DNA of 64,000 bases from the NCBI RefSeq assembly GCF_003351745.1, contig NZ_CP031222.1:788207-852206 (forward strand), read 5' to 3'. The translations under genes and the position numbers were made by a program. Origin of the DNA: Aquirhabdus parva (GTDB lineage: Bacteria; Pseudomonadota; Gammaproteobacteria; Pseudomonadales; Moraxellaceae). Of this stretch, positions 8,453 through 17,583 are shown one piece after another. How positions within the stretch are numbered: the stretch's first letter is position 1; the number at the start of each line of letters is the position of its first letter. The notes below the pieces were generated by a model. It saw only the letters and a program-made list of their open reading frames with translations. It was not told where the DNA came from and ran no database searches.

Positions 8453-10861
8453 ATGTCACATGTTATTGAGTCATTAGATAGAAATAACCAAATTTTAAGC
8501 GTTAAACGGCGAAAATATTTGTGGTTGATGGTAGCGAGTGTATTGAGTAGTACTCAGTATTGTGCGGCAGAAGCCAATAACCCAGATTCAACATCAAGTC
8601 AGGGCCGCACCATCATCAACGATTCGCCACCTTCAGATTCAAACGCTGACCAGTCTGTAAATGATAATGCGGTTGTGGTTGTTGGGCGACGCGTCACTGA
8701 TGCGAGTCTAGCGATTGGATTCAATCAAAATCACAATACCAGTGCGATAACGCAAAAAGCTTTGCTCTCTGCACCGGCAGGAATTTCAGGTTTGAAGATG
8801 TTGGAATCGCTGCCTGGATTTAATGTGCAATCCAATGATGCGCTAGGCTTATATGAATTTGGCAACTCGGTCTCGGTGCGCGCGTTTAATTTTCAGCAAA
8901 TCGGTTTTGTGGTTGATGGCATTCCATTGGGGCGCAGTGATCAGTTTGGTGGCAGCCCTATTTTTCGTTATGTGGACAATGAAAATACCGCTCGGGTCGT
9001 GGCGTCAACGGGTACAGGGGATGTTTCTGCACCCAGTTATGCATCATTAGGTCCGATAGTTGAATATACGACAACCAATCCTGCTAAAAAATCTGGTGCC
9101 ACAGTGTCAGAAACGCTTGGGAGCGACAATCTCAGACGCAGTTTTGTGAAGCTGGAGTCGGGTGAGTATGATGGGCTCTCCGCGTATGCGAGCTTCTCGA
9201 AAATCAATTCAGATCTTTGGCGTGGTGCAGGAACAATCGATCGGAAGCATGCGGAAGGAAAGGTTCGCTTTCAAAGTGATTCTGGACATGATCTGACTTT
9301 TAAAGTCGTTTATAACGATTTCTATGATCATGACGTGCCTAGCGTGACGTATGCGCAATATTTAGGTCAGGCAAATGATCCCTTTGGTCGTTCAGGACGT
9401 GATTTTGGTTATCTGGGAGAGGTGCCTAATTTACCAGTGACGGTGCCAAACATTAAATATAGCAACCCGAACTATAATCAATATTATCAGCAGGCCATTA
9501 ATCAGCGTCACGACGTGCTCTATGGATTGTCAGATCAGTTTGATGTGACATCGAATATCAAAAACGTGACGACATTGTATTATGAAGATAAGGAGGGCTA
9601 CGGAGTATCCCCCGAAGCCTATGCGACATCCCTAAAAAACTATACGGCCGAAAAAAATATCATCCAAGGTTTGTATGCCCCTCAAGGTTTACAATATGGT
9701 TTGTCGACCATCTCAGGCGATCGGTGGGGTGGGCGCACGGCGTTCGTGTGGAATGCAGGTGCTCATCAGGTTGAGGCGGGTGCGTGGCTTGAACGCGACG
9801 AGTATCATCGGACGCAGGCGCGCTATAACTTAGAGGGTGGCAACCCTGCGGGCGAGCCATTGCTCAATCAACCTGTACATTTACAGCGCGACTACCAGTC
9901 GACGCGAGATACGTTGCAACTTAATTTGAAAGATACATGGTCGTTGCTTGCCGATCGGCTGAAACTTGATTTTGGGGTTAAAAGCCTGAATCTGGATTAT
10001 GATATTCATGGTTTCCGCAATCCCAATGATTATATCAATCAGCGCCAACCGACTTTGAGTGCCTCATGGGTTAACCATTTTCTTCCGCAAATTGGTGCGG
10101 TCTATAACCTGACCCCACATACACAGGCGTTTGGTTCATGGTCCAAGACTTTGGCACTGCCGCGTAGTGCAGATGATGTTTTCTCGCAATCAGGACCCAC
10201 TGTTCCGACACCAGAAGCTGAAACTGCCCAAAATTTTGAATTGGGTTATCGAATTAATCAATCCACTTATAACCTTTCACTGGCCAGTTATTTCACCCAG
10301 TTTGATCATCGTATCCAGCCCTATGCGTCCCCTGTGCCCGGTAGTACAACCACAGAAACGTGGTATCAGAACATCGGAACAACGAATGCCTATGGTCTGG
10401 AGTTTACGGGTCGCTGGAAGCCAGAACTCTTGAATAATCGTGTCGTATTGAGTAGTAACCTAAGCTATAACGTTGCGCGGTTGAAGGACAATTTACCGAC
10501 TCTGACCATTGCGGATAATCGTATGCCCGACAGTCCGACTTGGATTGCACAGCTTGCGGCGACGTATGAAGTCAATCCTTGGGCGGTGGTCAATGTCTCT
10601 ACACGCTATCTTGGCAAGCGCTACACCAATTTGACCAATAGTGAAACCGTGCCTTCATTTTCAGTCGTGAATGCTTATGTGGATTTAGGTTATGACAGTT
10701 TTAAGATAGGCGCACTCAGTCATATCAAGCTAAGATTCAATGTGGATAATTTATTCGATAAGCGCTATCTCGGCACGATATACACAACGGTCAATACGCC
10801 TGCGACTTTCCTGCCGGGTCCTGCACGCACGCTACAAGCGACCTTGACCGCGAGATTCTGA
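8453..10861 (+). CDS. TonB-dependent outer-membrane receptor
   Basis: 802 residues. The N terminus has a basic stretch and a hydrophobic segment ending near CAAEA, consistent with a signal peptide. A polar linker and a TonB-box-like AVVVVGRR follow at ~75-82. The plug domain is at ~95-220 (SALLSAPAG..., SVRAFNFQQIGFVVDGIPLG), then a ~22-strand barrel region ending in the aromatic residue expected of outer-membrane proteins (TARF). Such receptors import metal chelates, cobamides or other scarce ligands using TonB energy. The ligand is not evident. The dipeptidase gene starts 2 nt after its stop, so the two form one transcriptional unit. No Fur box could be identified with confidence upstream. 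Confidence 0.9.
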   Translation: MSHVIESLDRNNQILSVKRRKYLWLMVASVLSSTQYCAAEANNPDSTSSQGRTIINDSPPSDSNADQSVNDNAVVVVGRRVTDASLAIGFNQNHNTSAITQKALLSAPAGISGLKMLESLPGFNVQSNDALGLYEFGNSVSVRAFNFQQIGFVVDGIPLGRSDQFGGSPIFRYVDNENTARVVASTGTGDVSAPSYASLGPIVEYTTTNPAKKSGATVSETLGSDNLRRSFVKLESGEYDGLSAYASFSKINSDLWRGAGTIDRKHAEGKVRFQSDSGHDLTFKVVYNDFYDHDVPSVTYAQYLGQANDPFGRSGRDFGYLGEVPNLPVTVPNIKYSNPNYNQYYQQAINQRHDVLYGLSDQFDVTSNIKNVTTLYYEDKEGYGVSPEAYATSLKNYTAEKNIIQGLYAPQGLQYGLSTISGDRWGGRTAFVWNAGAHQVEAGAWLERDEYHRTQARYNLEGGNPAGEPLLNQPVHLQRDYQSTRDTLQLNLKDTWSLLADRLKLDFGVKSLNLDYDIHGFRNPNDYINQRQPTLSASWVNHFLPQIGAVYNLTPHTQAFGSWSKTLALPRSADDVFSQSGPTVPTPEAETAQNFELGYRINQSTYNLSLASYFTQFDHRIQPYASPVPGSTTTETWYQNIGTTNAYGLEFTGRWKPELLNNRVVLSSNLSYNVARLKDNLPTLTIADNRMPDSPTWIAQLAATYEVNPWAVVNVSTRYLGKRYTNLTNSETVPSFSVVNAYVDLGYDSFKIGALSHIKLRFNVDNLFDKRYLGTIYTTVNTPATFLPGPARTLQATLTARF

Positions 10862-10863
10862 TC

Positions 10864-12204
10864 ATGAGCCTTTTTACGCTAAGCTTTAATACACGTATGT
10901 TTCGACGAACAGATCTGTTTGCGATGTTGATTATTGCGATGTCAGCATCTCTGTCCTATGCCGAATCCTCTGACTTACCAGAGACTCAAGCTAATCCACT
11001 ATTTACCCATTTGGCTCCCTCGCAAGAGGTTTCCACACCTACGGAGCTAGAGAAAAAAGCAGCAAAGATACATGCTGGACTGTTGACCCTCGATACGCAT
11101 CTGGATACCGCAATGCAATTGGCACGTCCGGGTTGGGATGTTTTGTCTCGGCATACTTATGAATCAGACTTTTCACAGATTGACTTAAGGCGAATGCAAG
11201 AAGGCGGATTAAAAGGCGGTTTTTGGGCGATCTATACGCCTCAAGGTCCACGGACTTTGGAGGGCAATGCCTTAGCCGCTGAGCATGGTTTAGCAACGGC
11301 AGCACGAATTAGAGATCTGACGCTAAGATACCCTAACCAATTCGGACTGGCCCTGCGTGCTGATGATGCAGCCAAGATTGCGGCGAGCGGCCGCAGCGTG
11401 GTGTTCTTGAGTATGGAAAACGCTGCACCGCTGAGCAATGACCCAGCCCTGTTAGGGATGTTCCAGCGTTTAGGTCTCCGCATGTTGGGCCTTGTCCATA
11501 CCAAGAATAATGATTTTGCCGACTCATCCACGGATAAACCAGAGTGGCACGGCTTGAGTCCTGCAGGGAAGAAGCTCATTACTGCGGCGAATTGTCAGGG
11601 GCTTGTGATCGATGTGTCCCATGCCTCGGATGATGTCTTTGATCAAGCGTTAGAATTGTCTGCGACTCCGATTATCGCATCGCATTCCGGCAGTAAAGCC
11701 ATCTTTGATCACCCAAGGAATTTAGATGATGCACGGATAGTTAAGCTTGCCAATAAAGGCGGTGTGATTCAGATCAATAGTTTTAAGACTTATCTTGCGC
11801 CGGTTGAAAAAGATCCTGTGCGTGGTGCCGTGCAAGAGCAGATATACGCTAATTTCAATGTCTTTGGAACGTTAACCGCAGACAAAACGAAAACCTTAGC
11901 CGCGACATATGCTGAACTCAATCAAAAGATTCCTCCAGCAACCAAACCCGATTTTGAAGACTTTATGCAGCATTTATTGCATGTCCTAAAACTGGTCGGA
12001 CCTCAACATGTGGGTATTGGTGCGGATTGGGATGGCGGTGGGGGCGTTCCCGGCCTTGAAGATGTGTCTAAACTGCCGAAGATCACTGCGCGTTTATTGG
12101 CTGCGGGGTATAGTGAAAAAGACCTTCGTCAGATCTGGGGTGAGAATGTCTTGCGTGTTTTACGTAATGCCGAACAGTATGCCGCGACATGCAAACCGTC
12201 TTAA
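10864..12204 (+). CDS. Exported membrane dipeptidase (peptidase family M19)
   Basis: 446 residues. A signal peptide is visible (hydrophobic ~18-32, then SYAES). The M19 zinc site is intact: H79 and D81 in DTHLDTA, bridging E185 in SMENAAP, H253 in DVSHASDD, H274 in ASHSG, and the late Asp in GIGADWDGGGG. M19 enzymes (renal dipeptidase family) cleave dipeptides, including those with a C-terminal D-residue and Cys-Gly. The export signal puts it in the periplasm. It is tightly coupled to the TonB receptor gene upstream (2-nt gap), which suggests it processes the imported ligand; that is an inference. Confidence 0.88.
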   Translation: MSLFTLSFNTRMFRRTDLFAMLIIAMSASLSYAESSDLPETQANPLFTHLAPSQEVSTPTELEKKAAKIHAGLLTLDTHLDTAMQLARPGWDVLSRHTYESDFSQIDLRRMQEGGLKGGFWAIYTPQGPRTLEGNALAAEHGLATAARIRDLTLRYPNQFGLALRADDAAKIAASGRSVVFLSMENAAPLSNDPALLGMFQRLGLRMLGLVHTKNNDFADSSTDKPEWHGLSPAGKKLITAANCQGLVIDVSHASDDVFDQALELSATPIIASHSGSKAIFDHPRNLDDARIVKLANKGGVIQINSFKTYLAPVEKDPVRGAVQEQIYANFNVFGTLTADKTKTLAATYAELNQKIPPATKPDFEDFMQHLLHVLKLVGPQHVGIGADWDGGGGVPGLEDVSKLPKITARLLAAGYSEKDLRQIWGENVLRVLRNAEQYAATCKPS

Positions 12205-12324
12205 AGCGTCTACACATGAAGTCCTAGGTTCATGGCGTGCTGATTTTAGCGCTGGACTGAATTATCCAAAAATCGCTAAAATATCGCCTCATTTTTTAGG
12301 CTGATCTTTGTGCGGGTGGGTGCG

Positions 12325-13263
12325 ATGGATGATTTAATCGTTGATGGTGTGGCCTCAATTGAAGGGTCCGATTCTGACGTGTCGGCTTTATCGCGCGTGC
12401 CGTTTTTTAATCCCGATGCACCCACCACCACCGCATTTCTCAAGCTACAAAAAAAGCTCCGTAAGCAAGTTGGCGAAGCTATCAAAGATTTCAACATGAT
12501 CGAAGAGGGCGATAAGGTTATGGTGTGCCTGTCAGGCGGTAAAGACAGCTATACCATGCTCGATATTCTATTGTTTCTACAAAGCATTGCACCAATTCGC
12601 TTTGAGATTGTTGCGGTCAACATGGATCAGAAGCAGCCTGACTTCCCTGAGCATATCCTGCCGGAGTATCTATCCAAGCGAAATATTCCGTATTACATCC
12701 TAGAAAAAGATACCTACAGCATCGTCAAACAACTCACACCAGAAGGAAAGACCTTTTGTGCAGTGTGCTCTCGTTTACGTCGTGGGTCGCTGTATGGTTT
12801 TGCGCAGCAAATCGGCGCGACCAAAGTGGCTTTGGGACATCATCGGGATGACATCGTTGCGACGTTTTTCCTTAATCTGTTTCATGGCGGAACGCTCAAA
12901 GCCATGCCACCCAAATTGAAATCGGACGATGGCAAAAATATTGTCATTCGTCCGCTTGCGTATGTCGCTGAAAAGGACATCATCAAATACGCAGCCCAAA
13001 GCCAGTTTCCCATTATCCCGTGTAATCTGTGCGGCAGTCAGACCAATCTACAACGGGCGGTAGTGAATAACATGCTGCGCGATTGGGACCTTGAGCATCC
13101 TAAGCGTTTGGCCAGTATTTTTACGGCCTTGCAGAACGTCCATCCCTCACAGCTTGCTGATCGCGAGATGTTTGACTTTGAGTCATTGCGTGCCGACGTT
13201 ACAGAGGAGAGCTGTGCGATTGATGACAAGCGTCTGGATGTGGTGAATTTAACCTTGGCCTAA
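12325..13263 (+). CDS. ttcA: tRNA 2-thiocytidine biosynthesis protein
   Basis: TtcA thiolates cytidine 32 of certain tRNAs using ATP and a [4Fe-4S] cluster. Seen here: the PP-loop SGGKDS (residues ~70-75) that binds ATP, CAVC (~145-148) and CNLC (~233-236), which supply the cluster cysteines, and [19 protein letters not shown]. The protein is 312 residues from ATG 12325; the frame is open from GTG 12310, five codons earlier. The C-terminal ending [10 protein letters not shown] matches TtcA of Acinetobacter-type bacteria. The N-terminal ~35 residues are poorly conserved. Confidence 0.95.
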   Translation: MDDLIVDGVASIEGSDSDVSALSRVPFFNPDAPTTTAFLKLQKKLRKQVGEAIKDFNMIEEGDKVMVCLSGGKDSYTMLDILLFLQSIAPIRFEIVAVNMDQKQPDFPEHILPEYLSKRNIPYYILEKDTYSIVKQLTPEGKTFCAVCSRLRRGSLYGFAQQIGATKVALGHHRDDIVATFFLNLFHGGTLKAMPPKLKSDDGKNIVIRPLAYVAEKDIIKYAAQSQFPIIPCNLCGSQTNLQRAVVNNMLRDWDLEHPKRLASIFTALQNVHPSQLADREMFDFESLRADVTEESCAIDDKRLDVVNLTLA

Positions 13264-13364
13264 TTGCTCCGTATCTGGGCTGAGATACATTTCTTGACGG
13301 ATAGTGGGTTGCACCTAAGTTCGTGGTCGATATGATTGAGAAGTTCGTCATGAGAGTGAAAAAC

Positions 13365-13841
13365 ATGCCTTTGAGTCCACGCGCACAGCAATTTCAAGAC
13401 TTTCTATACGAGCAAGGCCATGAATTTACTGTGCTTGAACTGCCGGAATCGACGCGGACGGCGGACGATGCGGCATCGGCACTGCAGTGTAGGAAAGAAC
13501 AAATCATTAAGTCGCTCATCTTCCGTACGGTTGAAACGAAGCGTCCTGTCCTGGTTCTTGCTAGTGGTTCTAACCGTGTGAACGAGAAGATCATTGCCCA
13601 GTGCGTTGATGAGAAAATCGAAAAAGCCGATGCGGATTTTGTGAGAAACGTGACTGGCTTTGCGATAGGCGGTGTGCCGCCAGTCGGTCATGATAGTCCT
13701 CTGACAGTCTTTGTTGATGAAGACTTGTTGCAGTTTGATGAAACTTGGGCCGCGGCAGGTACGCCGAATGCGGTCTTTAAGATCACGGGTTTATTGACGA
13801 AAATCCTTCCTCAACATACCGTCTTAAGCATTAAAAAATAA
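13365..13841 (+). CDS. YbaK/EbsC family aminoacyl-tRNA deacylase-like protein
   Basis: About 158 residues from ATG 13365 (MPLSPRAQQF); the frame is open from GTG 13323, but the upstream residues are unlike the family. The single YbaK domain contains EQIIKSLIFRT (the conserved Lys of the active site), VLASGSNRVNEK, FAIGGVPPVGH (the GGxxPxGH loop) and ending LTKILP. Proteins of this group remove mischarged amino acids from tRNA (for example Cys-tRNA-Pro). Substrate specificity is not readable here. Converges with the atuR-like gene, 15 nt between stops. Confidence 0.88.
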   Translation: MPLSPRAQQFQDFLYEQGHEFTVLELPESTRTADDAASALQCRKEQIIKSLIFRTVETKRPVLVLASGSNRVNEKIIAQCVDEKIEKADADFVRNVTGFAIGGVPPVGHDSPLTVFVDEDLLQFDETWAAAGTPNAVFKITGLLTKILPQHTVLSIKK

Positions 13842-13856
13842 CTTCTACCTGTGGGT

Positions 13857-14471
13857 TTACTGACCGAGTGCCATCGCCAGCGTAATCTCCGTCAGTTCTT
13901 CCAGTGAAATCCGCCCGTTAGGCTTATACCAAAGTGCCGTGCCAAAGGTTGCACCACTGATCAGGCGTCGCCAGATAAACGTGTCGTGATGGACGTGTCC
14001 TTGTTGTTTTAAGTCCTCTAATACGTTTAGCCATAAGGTCTCGTATTCTTGCCGCATGGCGAGCAGGGGTTCTTGCTGAGCGCGTGAAATGGCGTTCCAC
14101 TCATACACCAAGACCGCCATCGCATTACTGGTATTACCATTAATCGATTCCAGCTCCGCCCGGATCAATCCTTTTAGTCGTTCAGCAGCAGTCTGACCAA
14201 CTTCTATCGCAAGCTTCATTTGCGCCAGATTATAAATAATCGCTTCTTCCATCACGGCACACAGAATGTCGTCTTTCGTCTTGAAATGATGAAATAAGCT
14301 GCCCGATTGAATCCCTACAATTTGTGCAAGTTCGCGTACGGTGGTCCGTGCATAGCCTTGTTCATGGAAAAGGTACGCCGCAGCGCGCAATACTCGCCCA
14401 CGAGGGCTATCATCCATCCCCCCAATCAAAGGAAGGTGCTCTAGCAATTGCATGACTGCTGGGTCATTCAC
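13857..14471 (-). CDS. atuR: TetR-family repressor, probably of the atu cluster (AtuR/KstR2-like)
   Basis: 204 residues from GTG 14471. The N-terminal TetR DNA-binding domain is at ~23-70: LRAAAYLFHEQGYARTTVRE, then LAQIVGIQSGSLFHHFKTKDDIL as the helix-turn-helix. The C-terminal ligand-binding domain is all-helical and resembles KstR2-type regulators that respond to acyl-CoA thioesters. It is divergent from atuA across 266 nt, as in the Pseudomonas atu locus. A perfect palindrome of the KstR2/AtuR type lies in that gap. The symbol is assigned from context and likeness; the inducing ligand (for example citronellyl- or geranyl-CoA) is inferred. Confidence 0.82.
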   Translation of the reverse strand: MNDPAVMQLLEHLPLIGGMDDSPRGRVLRAAAYLFHEQGYARTTVRELAQIVGIQSGSLFHHFKTKDDILCAVMEEAIIYNLAQMKLAIEVGQTAAERLKGLIRAELESINGNTSNAMAVLVYEWNAISRAQQEPLLAMRQEYETLWLNVLEDLKQQGHVHHDTFIWRRLISGATFGTALWYKPNGRISLEELTEITLAMALGQ

Positions 14472-14665
14472 GTCATCATTACCTATAAAGTTGGTCGTTA
14501 GACAGTAGAATATTTCGTCTATAAAACAAATAAAGTCAAAATGTTAAGTACTAATTTTTGATAAAAAGTCCATTCGTAAAACGGGATCTAAATCGAAAAT
14601 TTAGTGGTGAATTCTAACAGTTTACAACCTCATTCATAAAAATTATTACATATCTGGCTTTACAA

Positions 14666-14683
14666 ACCAAGCGCTTGCTTGGT
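14666..14683. promoter_or_regulatory. 18-bp perfect palindrome, candidate AtuR operator in the atuR-atuA promoter
   Basis: ACCAAGC-GCTT-GCTTGGT: 7-bp arms, exact inverted repeats around a 4-bp centre. It lies between a possible -35 (TTTACA 14659-14664) and a possible -10 (TAACTT 14683-14688), so a bound repressor would block atuA transcription. The CAAG...CTTG core resembles operators of TetR regulators that sense acyl-CoAs (KstR2 type). SD of atuA follows at 14721-14730. Confidence 0.65.
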
Positions 14684-14737
14684 AACTTATCGTAAAGCAA
14701 AACAAACTCAAATCAGTCCAAAGAAGGAAGTTTGCAC

Positions 14738-16579
14738 GTGAATGATATTCGAGCTATTCCTGAACACGAGTCTCAAGCTGCATCGCCAGATCAACAGCGC
14801 GTCGTACGCATTGGATGTGCCTCAGGATTCTGGGGCGATACCAACACAGCAGCCTTTCAGTTGGTGCATCAGGCGCAGATTGACTATCTCGTATTTGATT
14901 ATCTGTCCGAAGTTACGATGTCGATCATGGCGCGTGCCAAACTCAAAGACCCTTCCCAAGGCTACGCTCATGATTTCGTCACACGCGTGATGGAACCTTT
15001 GCTGAAATCGATTGCCAAGAAAAAAATCAAAGTCGTCAGCAATGCTGGCGGTATCAATCCATTATCGTGTCGTGATGCGCTGGTTAAACTCATCAATGAT
15101 GCGGGATTGGATCTTAAAGTTGCCGTAGTGTTGGGCGACGATTTGATGGCTGAGCAAGAAACCCTGCGTACCTCAGGAGTGACCGAGATGTTTACTGGTC
15201 AAGCAATGCCTGAGCAGATGACCAGTATCAATGCCTACCTCGGTGCAGTCCCTATTCGTGATGCTTTAACTGCTGGTGCAGATATCGTCATTACAGGGCG
15301 CGTTGTTGATTCCGCTGTGGTGATTGGCCCGCTCATGCATGAGTTTGGTTGGGGCGTGGAAGATTACGATCATCTCGCACAAGCGGCTCTTGCAGGTCAT
15401 GTGATTGAGTGTGGTGCGCAGTGTACAGGCGGGAACTATACCGATTGGGAAGATGTTCCCGGTTACGACAATATGGGCTTTCCGATTGCTGAAGTGTCTG
15501 CGGATGGTTCATTTGTGATTAGCAAGCCAGAAGGAACAGGCGGCTTGATCAACTTGGGAACCATTGGTGAGCAAATCGTTTACGAGATCAATGATCCTCA
15601 GTCGTATATTCTTCCTGACGTGATCGCTGATTTTAGTCATGTACAGCTTAAGCAAGTGGGTGAGAACCGCGTTCAACTGACGGGTGCCCGCGGTCGTGCA
15701 CCAACGACGCAGTACAAAGTCAGCGCAACTTATGCGGATGGTTATCGTGTACTGGTCAGCTTTGTGATCGCAGGGATTGATGCAAAGCGTAAAGCAGAAA
15801 AAGTTTCGCAAGCGATTCTAGATAAATGTGAGCGTGTCTTGGCGCTGCGCGGTGTGATGGGTTTTACTGAGAAATCGGTGGAATATATCGGTACAGAAAG
15901 TACCTATGGTCCTCATGGTCGTCGCTCTGATAGCCGTGAAGTTGCCGTCAAAATTGCAGTCAGCCATCCCTATCAGCAAGCCTGTATGTTCTTAGCCTCT
16001 GAAATTGCTCAAGCCTCGACAGGTATGGCACCAGGCCTCGCAGGCATCATGGGCGGTCGTCCTAAAGTATCACCCGTGGTCAAACTCTTTTCTTTCCTCA
16101 TTGATAAATCGCACTGCACGGTTGAACTGGATATCAATGGCATCCGTCAAGTGACTGATATCCCAACGGGTGTCAAACATGAGCCACTTGCACCGATTAG
16201 CGCAGGCGATATTGCCGATCTCATACAGGCTAAAAATTTGGTGACAGTGCCACTGATCAAAGTTGCACATGCACGCAGTGGCGATAAGGGTAATGCATCG
16301 AATATCGGTGTGCTTGCCCGTCGCCCTGAATACCTTCCTTGGATTAGAGCTTCGGTCAATGAACAGACGGTCGCTGAGTATATGGCACATGTTCTTGATG
16401 GTGCGAACAGTCGTGTCCGTCGCTTTGAACTTCCGGGTCTAAACGCAATGAACTTTTTTCTCGAAAATGCTCTGGGCGGCGGTGGAATGGCGAGTTTACG
16501 CATTGACCCGCAAGGCAAGGCGCTGGCACAGCAGTTATTGGAAATCCCTGTTCAGATACCTGCGGATTTATTGAAATAA
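14738..16579 (+). CDS. atuA: Acyclic terpene utilisation protein AtuA (DUF1446 plus C-terminal AtuA-like domain)
   Basis: 613 residues from GTG 14738, chosen because AAGAAGGAAG at 14721-14730 is correctly spaced for it; the TTG at 14732 is too close. The main DUF1446 domain starts at VRIGCASGFWGDT and includes KVVSNAGGINPLSCRDAL and DIVITGRVVDSAVVIGPL. A small C-terminal domain begins near KVAHARSGDKGNASNIGVLA. AtuA is required for growth on citronellol/geraniol in Pseudomonas, but its exact reaction is unresolved. It is first in a six-gene co-directional array and divergent from the repressor gene. Confidence 0.92.
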   Translation: MNDIRAIPEHESQAASPDQQRVVRIGCASGFWGDTNTAAFQLVHQAQIDYLVFDYLSEVTMSIMARAKLKDPSQGYAHDFVTRVMEPLLKSIAKKKIKVVSNAGGINPLSCRDALVKLINDAGLDLKVAVVLGDDLMAEQETLRTSGVTEMFTGQAMPEQMTSINAYLGAVPIRDALTAGADIVITGRVVDSAVVIGPLMHEFGWGVEDYDHLAQAALAGHVIECGAQCTGGNYTDWEDVPGYDNMGFPIAEVSADGSFVISKPEGTGGLINLGTIGEQIVYEINDPQSYILPDVIADFSHVQLKQVGENRVQLTGARGRAPTTQYKVSATYADGYRVLVSFVIAGIDAKRKAEKVSQAILDKCERVLALRGVMGFTEKSVEYIGTESTYGPHGRRSDSREVAVKIAVSHPYQQACMFLASEIAQASTGMAPGLAGIMGGRPKVSPVVKLFSFLIDKSHCTVELDINGIRQVTDIPTGVKHEPLAPISAGDIADLIQAKNLVTVPLIKVAHARSGDKGNASNIGVLARRPEYLPWIRASVNEQTVAEYMAHVLDGANSRVRRFELPGLNAMNFFLENALGGGGMASLRIDPQGKALAQQLLEIPVQIPADLLK

Positions 16580-16641
16580 CTCTAAACCGATTTTCTATAT
16601 ACAAGCCATGAATTAATTTGAAATATAACGGAATGAAAACG

Positions 16642-17511
16642 ATGTCATACAGTTCAATCTTTCGATCAGATGCATTTGCAGGAAAAGTGATCATTGTTAC
16701 GGGTGGTGGTTCGGGTATCGGTCGTTGTACCGCGCATGAGCTTGCAGCACTAGGTGCACAGGTGATCATTACCGGACGCAAACCTGAAAAACTGGACGCC
16801 ATTAGTGCTGAAATTGCAGGAGATGGCGGCAAGGTCAAAGGTTTTGTCTGTGATATTCGCCAAGAAGAACAGGTCAAAGCGACGATTGCCGCTGTGATTG
16901 CAGAGTTTGGTCGCATTGATGGCCTGTTTAATAACGCTGGCGGTCAGTTTCCTGCTGCACTGGAGTCCATTTCATTCAATGGTTTTGATTCGGTGATTCG
17001 TAATAACTTACACGGCACGTTCTTGATGATGCGCGAAGTCTATAACCAGTGGATGGGTGCAAACGGCGGCAGTATCGTCAATATGACAGCCGATATGTGG
17101 GGCGGTATGCCGGGGATGGGGCATTCCGGCGCTGCGCGAGCAGGGGTGGACAACCTGACCAAGACCGCTGCGATTGAGTGGGCCAAGTCGGGTGTGCGTG
17201 TCAACGCCGTAGCACCGGGCTGGATTATGTCATCGGGTATGGATACATACCAAGGTGCATTCCGCGCCATGATCCCCATGCTGGCGGAAAAAGTGCCGCT
17301 AAAGCGCATGGGTACAGAGTCTGAAGTCTCCTCAGTGACTTGTTTCTTACTCTCTGAGGCTGCTGCGTTTGTGAGCGGCGTGACCATTCGGATTGATGGT
17401 GCTGCATCACTGGGGACGCCAATGTATCCCTTGGTCGATGCCAAGAACAATGCACCATTCAATGGCTTCCATCGTGCATTTATTCCTGATGTGTTGAAAA
17501 AAGACGCTTGA
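16642..17511 (+). CDS. atuB: Short-chain dehydrogenase AtuB
   Basis: 289 residues from ATG 16642 (MSYSSIFRSD), preceded by GGA; an in-frame ATG at 16633 and TTG at 16618 are alternatives. Rossmann-fold SDR with TGGGSGIGR (NAD(P)-binding), NNAGG, and a substrate loop ending in SG-IRIDGA. The canonical catalytic YxxxK is replaced: around HSGAARAGVDNLTK the Tyr position reads A/R, as in 2,4-dienoyl-CoA reductase-like SDRs. In the atu pathway AtuB is thought to act on terpenoid alcohol/aldehyde or acyl intermediates; its role is not settled. Sits between atuA and atuC as in Pseudomonas. Confidence 0.9.
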   Translation: MSYSSIFRSDAFAGKVIIVTGGGSGIGRCTAHELAALGAQVIITGRKPEKLDAISAEIAGDGGKVKGFVCDIRQEEQVKATIAAVIAEFGRIDGLFNNAGGQFPAALESISFNGFDSVIRNNLHGTFLMMREVYNQWMGANGGSIVNMTADMWGGMPGMGHSGAARAGVDNLTKTAAIEWAKSGVRVNAVAPGWIMSSGMDTYQGAFRAMIPMLAEKVPLKRMGTESEVSSVTCFLLSEAAAFVSGVTIRIDGAASLGTPMYPLVDAKNNAPFNGFHRAFIPDVLKKDA

Positions 17512-17583
17512 TACCGATATGAAAGCATTCAAAAACGGTCAACAAACGGTCAATAAAGTCAGGAAAATAGAGAGTAAAAGATA

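Noticed and set aside
16356-16916. 186-codon minus-strand frame opposite atuA/atuB
   Set aside because: Antisense shadow of two well-supported genes; Cys/Pro/Ser-rich, no family likeness.
17040-17528. 162-codon minus-strand frame opposite atuB
   Set aside because: Fully antisense to the SDR gene, no motif.
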